From Chrysomallon squamiferum (taxonomy: Eukaryota > Mollusca > Gastropoda > Neomphalida > Peltospiridae): a stretch of 45,000 bases of DNA. The notes beneath the pieces are model-generated. The model saw nothing but the letters and a program-made list of their open reading frames with translations, did not search any database and was not told the origin of the DNA. Every line of letters starts with the position of its first letter. Positions within the stretch are counted from its first letter, which is position 1. Made by a program: the position numbers and the translations under genes. This document shows, in pieces, positions 43,141 through 45,000 of this stretch. The stretch covers positions 9,755,193 to 9,800,192 of the forward strand of contig CM022675.1 of the NCBI GenBank assembly GCA_012295275.1, written 5' to 3'.

Positions 43141-43245
43141 GTCGCCCAAAACAATGAAATGATAACGAAGAAGTATAATGGATTTTATCAGAACATTTAC
43201 TCATTACTGACAAAGATACACTTTAGAGAAATGCACGGGTATTGA
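43141..43245 (+). CDS. Weak candidate terminal exon, unknown gene
   Basis: A strong acceptor (TTATTTTGTTACAG, ending 43140) precedes 34 open codons in phase 0, starting VAQNNEMITKKYNGFYQNIY and ending HGY, then TGA. Composition is protein-like. The DNA at 42885-43030 upstream is also open for about 49 codons (NPLHLLSCQKNGNPWIWG region) but I see no clear donor to join them. I do not recognise either peptide. Confidence 0.22.
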   Translation, partial: VAQNNEMITKKYNGFYQNIYSLLTKIHFREMHGY

Positions 43246-43499
43246 AAATATTTATAATACACAGGGGTTCGATAAATGTCTTAAAATATAAATGAATCAA
43301 ATGCATGTAAGAAGAACATTATATTAGCTAACAGAATCAATAAATATAACAAACGAACGAATGAATGAATAAATAAGGAAATGAATGAATAAATGAAATG
43401 CTAGTTTATTTTTGTTTTTAACATCTTTTAAAAAATGTTTATCCATTAAAAAAAAAAGTAGAAGAAAGAAAGAAAAAACATTATTTTTTATCATAATTA

Positions 43500-43690
43500 G
43501 TATTATCATTACCATCATCATCATTATCATTATTATTAATCAAATGTATTATTATTATTAAGATCATCATTATATTATTATTATTATGTGAAATAAAAAA
43601 TATTGAATAATATATATATATATCAATAATACCGTTGAAAATATTGTTGAAAATACCGTCATCATCATCATCATCATCATCATCACACAA
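43500..43690. repeat. CAT/ATT trinucleotide arrays
   Basis: ATC and ATT units at 43502-43590 and (CAT)n at 43659-43685; a TA run at 43611-43622. Confidence 0.85.
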
Positions 43691-44318
43691 GATCCCTTGG
43701 GGAGACGCCATCAGAATGATGATTAGCCTGTTTCCTCCTTGTTATCATCATTATTAAGAAACAGAATATACTGAGATGTCATTAACTTAAAATATTCAGA
43801 AGCTAGTAGTGTCTCCTTTTTTTGTCTTTTTTTTTTTGTTTGTCGTCAGCTTAAAAAATCTATAAATGATTTGAAAGCTAGAATAACTGATGTGATTCAG
43901 GGTATAACTGAAAAAAACAGCTGCAAAATGTATTTCTAGAATTTCTGAATAATATCATGATTTGTATCCTTAATGACGGTGTGGCTTACTGAAAGATAGA
44001 AAAAAAAAGAAACAGAAACAGAAGGAAGCAATAATTACAGGATTAAAAAAAAAAAAAAGAAAAAAAAAAAAAAAGAAGAAGAAAAAAGTACGTCCTTCTC
44101 ACTTGCTTAACGAGTTTTGTAAGGGGATAAAAAAAAAAAAAAAAAAATAGAAGAAAAAAAAGGGTTAATTTATTCAGTGTCTATATTTATCTCGAATGGA
44201 TTACCTTTATACCCGAACGAACCCGGAAAAATGCTACATAAATTTTTATCGTTTTAGACTTTGCCATACCTTAATTTGTAGGAATTGAAAAAAAAAAAAA
44301 AAAAAATATTTATCTAAT

Positions 44319-44320
<2 letters not shown>
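43691..44320. other. Unique spacer with A-runs
   Basis: Unique DNA with A-runs at 44046-44075, 44131-44147 and 44288-44306. No gene supported. Confidence 0.45.

Positions 44321-44322
<2 letters not shown>

Positions 44323-44378
<56 letters not shown>
44323..44378. repeat. (GA)n microsatellite
   Basis: About 55 bp of perfect GA. Confidence 0.95.
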
Positions 44379-44380
<2 letters not shown>

Positions 44381-44757
44381 ATAATGCAGTTAAACCACAA
44401 TAAATAAATTAAAACAAAGAAAAACAAATTTAAAAAAGGAAGAGAGAAGACAGTTAAAATTATTTCAAAACGAAGATTTATTTATAATTTTTTAACTATA
44501 GGACGTAATCTAGTACTTCTTAGCCTATATCTGTCTCTTTTTTTCTCCCAGGACTGGACTTGTTTATATATTATTCGTGAATATATTTATGAGTAATTTA
44601 TATTCATATTATATCTGATTTTTGATTTGCCACGTCGCATGAACGTCATTTTTCCTATACGTATCCACTCGACTGTAATAGTGCAGTCTACACTGAAACA
44701 ACACAGGTGGTGGTGTGTATTTTAATTCGCATGAATGGCAGCTCGCGCTTTCTAAAT

Positions 44758-44773
44758 AACGGCGCATGCGTAA
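44758..44773. promoter_or_regulatory. NRF-1-type promoter motif
   Basis: GGCGCATGCGTA matches the NRF-1 palindrome core GCGCATGCG. It lies about 35 bp upstream of the start codon at 44799, in a GC-richer patch typical of a TATA-less promoter. Confidence 0.5.
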
Positions 44774-44798
44774 AAGTTGTCAACACAAACGTGGCATC

Positions 44799-44843
44799 AT
44801 GGTGGCAGCAAGCACGTTGGGTTTGTCGCTTCTGATAATTTTG
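44799..44843 (+). CDS. First coding exon of a secreted or membrane protein (partial gene)
   Basis: The ATG has A at -3 and G at +4. Fifteen codons read MVAASTLGLSLLIIL and end in TTG|GTAAGT, a consensus donor, in phase 0. The hydrophobic run after a short N-terminus looks like a signal peptide or signal anchor. The rest of the gene lies to the right of the window, so the product cannot be named. Confidence 0.5.
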
Positions 44844-45000
44844 GTAAGTAGAAGTCTTTTTGTGTGGAATTTAAGACATTAGCACCATGCAGCAGTTGTA
44901 CTTTTAACCCACCAGCACGAGCTAATCGTCTGCTTTCGACATGCAGTCGCCCGATCCGTTCAGTTCATGCTTGAAGTAGCCGCGCGCTAAATGTGACACC
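44844..45000 (+). other. Start of the next gene's intron 1
   Basis: Unique GC-richer sequence after the donor, running off the window edge; nothing else recognisable. Confidence 0.4.

Overview
The window is nuclear DNA of an animal, most likely a lophotrochozoan such as a mollusc. The reasons are: intron-containing genes with GT-AG splice sites and animal-type proteins, very AT-rich spacers, and a very high density of microsatellites (CT/GA, CA/GT, AAT/ATT, ACT, AAC, ATTT and homopolymers) with fragments of tRNA-type SINEs and a pogo/Tigger-like miniature transposon. The phylum is inferred from repeat texture and protein similarity recalled from memory, not from a search. Most long open frames in the window are translated microsatellites, not genes.

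Layout. Positions 1-18,500 are a gene-poor repeat field: pentanucleotide, di- and trinucleotide arrays, long CT/GA tracts, a 23-bp minisatellite, paired CRE-like palindromes, a SINE copy, a 370-bp inverted-repeat element (14463-14832) and a three-unit, 130-bp higher-order CT repeat (17481-17868). One short candidate terminal coding exon (5871-5977) and one perfect X-box (7474-7487) stand out there. Positions 18556-22615 (+) hold a three-exon gene for a 130-residue single-pass membrane protein that I do not recognise; its splice phases join cleanly. Positions 22616-26291 are AT-rich spacer.

Positions 26292-29189 (-) hold a complete five-exon ribulose-5-phosphate 3-epimerase gene (RPE, 231 aa), an enzyme of the non-oxidative pentose phosphate pathway. 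Head to head with it, 640 bp away from start codon to start codon, is a complete eight-exon Abl-interactor gene (ABI, 443 aa, 29829-38944, +), an adaptor subunit of the WAVE actin-nucleation complex. Both start codons sit in YY1-like AANATGGC contexts, so the spacer is probably a bidirectional promoter. Nothing suggests the two proteins work together; they probably share regulatory DNA only. ABI has a candidate 45-nt in-frame cassette exon and two families of degenerate tandem repeats in its introns.

Positions 38945-44750 hold the ABI 3' UTR, ATT arrays, a candidate 845-bp solo LTR (41620-42464) and a weak candidate exon near 43.1-43.2 kb. At the right edge (44799-44843) the first coding exon of another plus-strand gene begins. 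It encodes a signal-peptide-like start and lies just downstream of an NRF-1-type promoter motif; the rest of that gene is outside the window.
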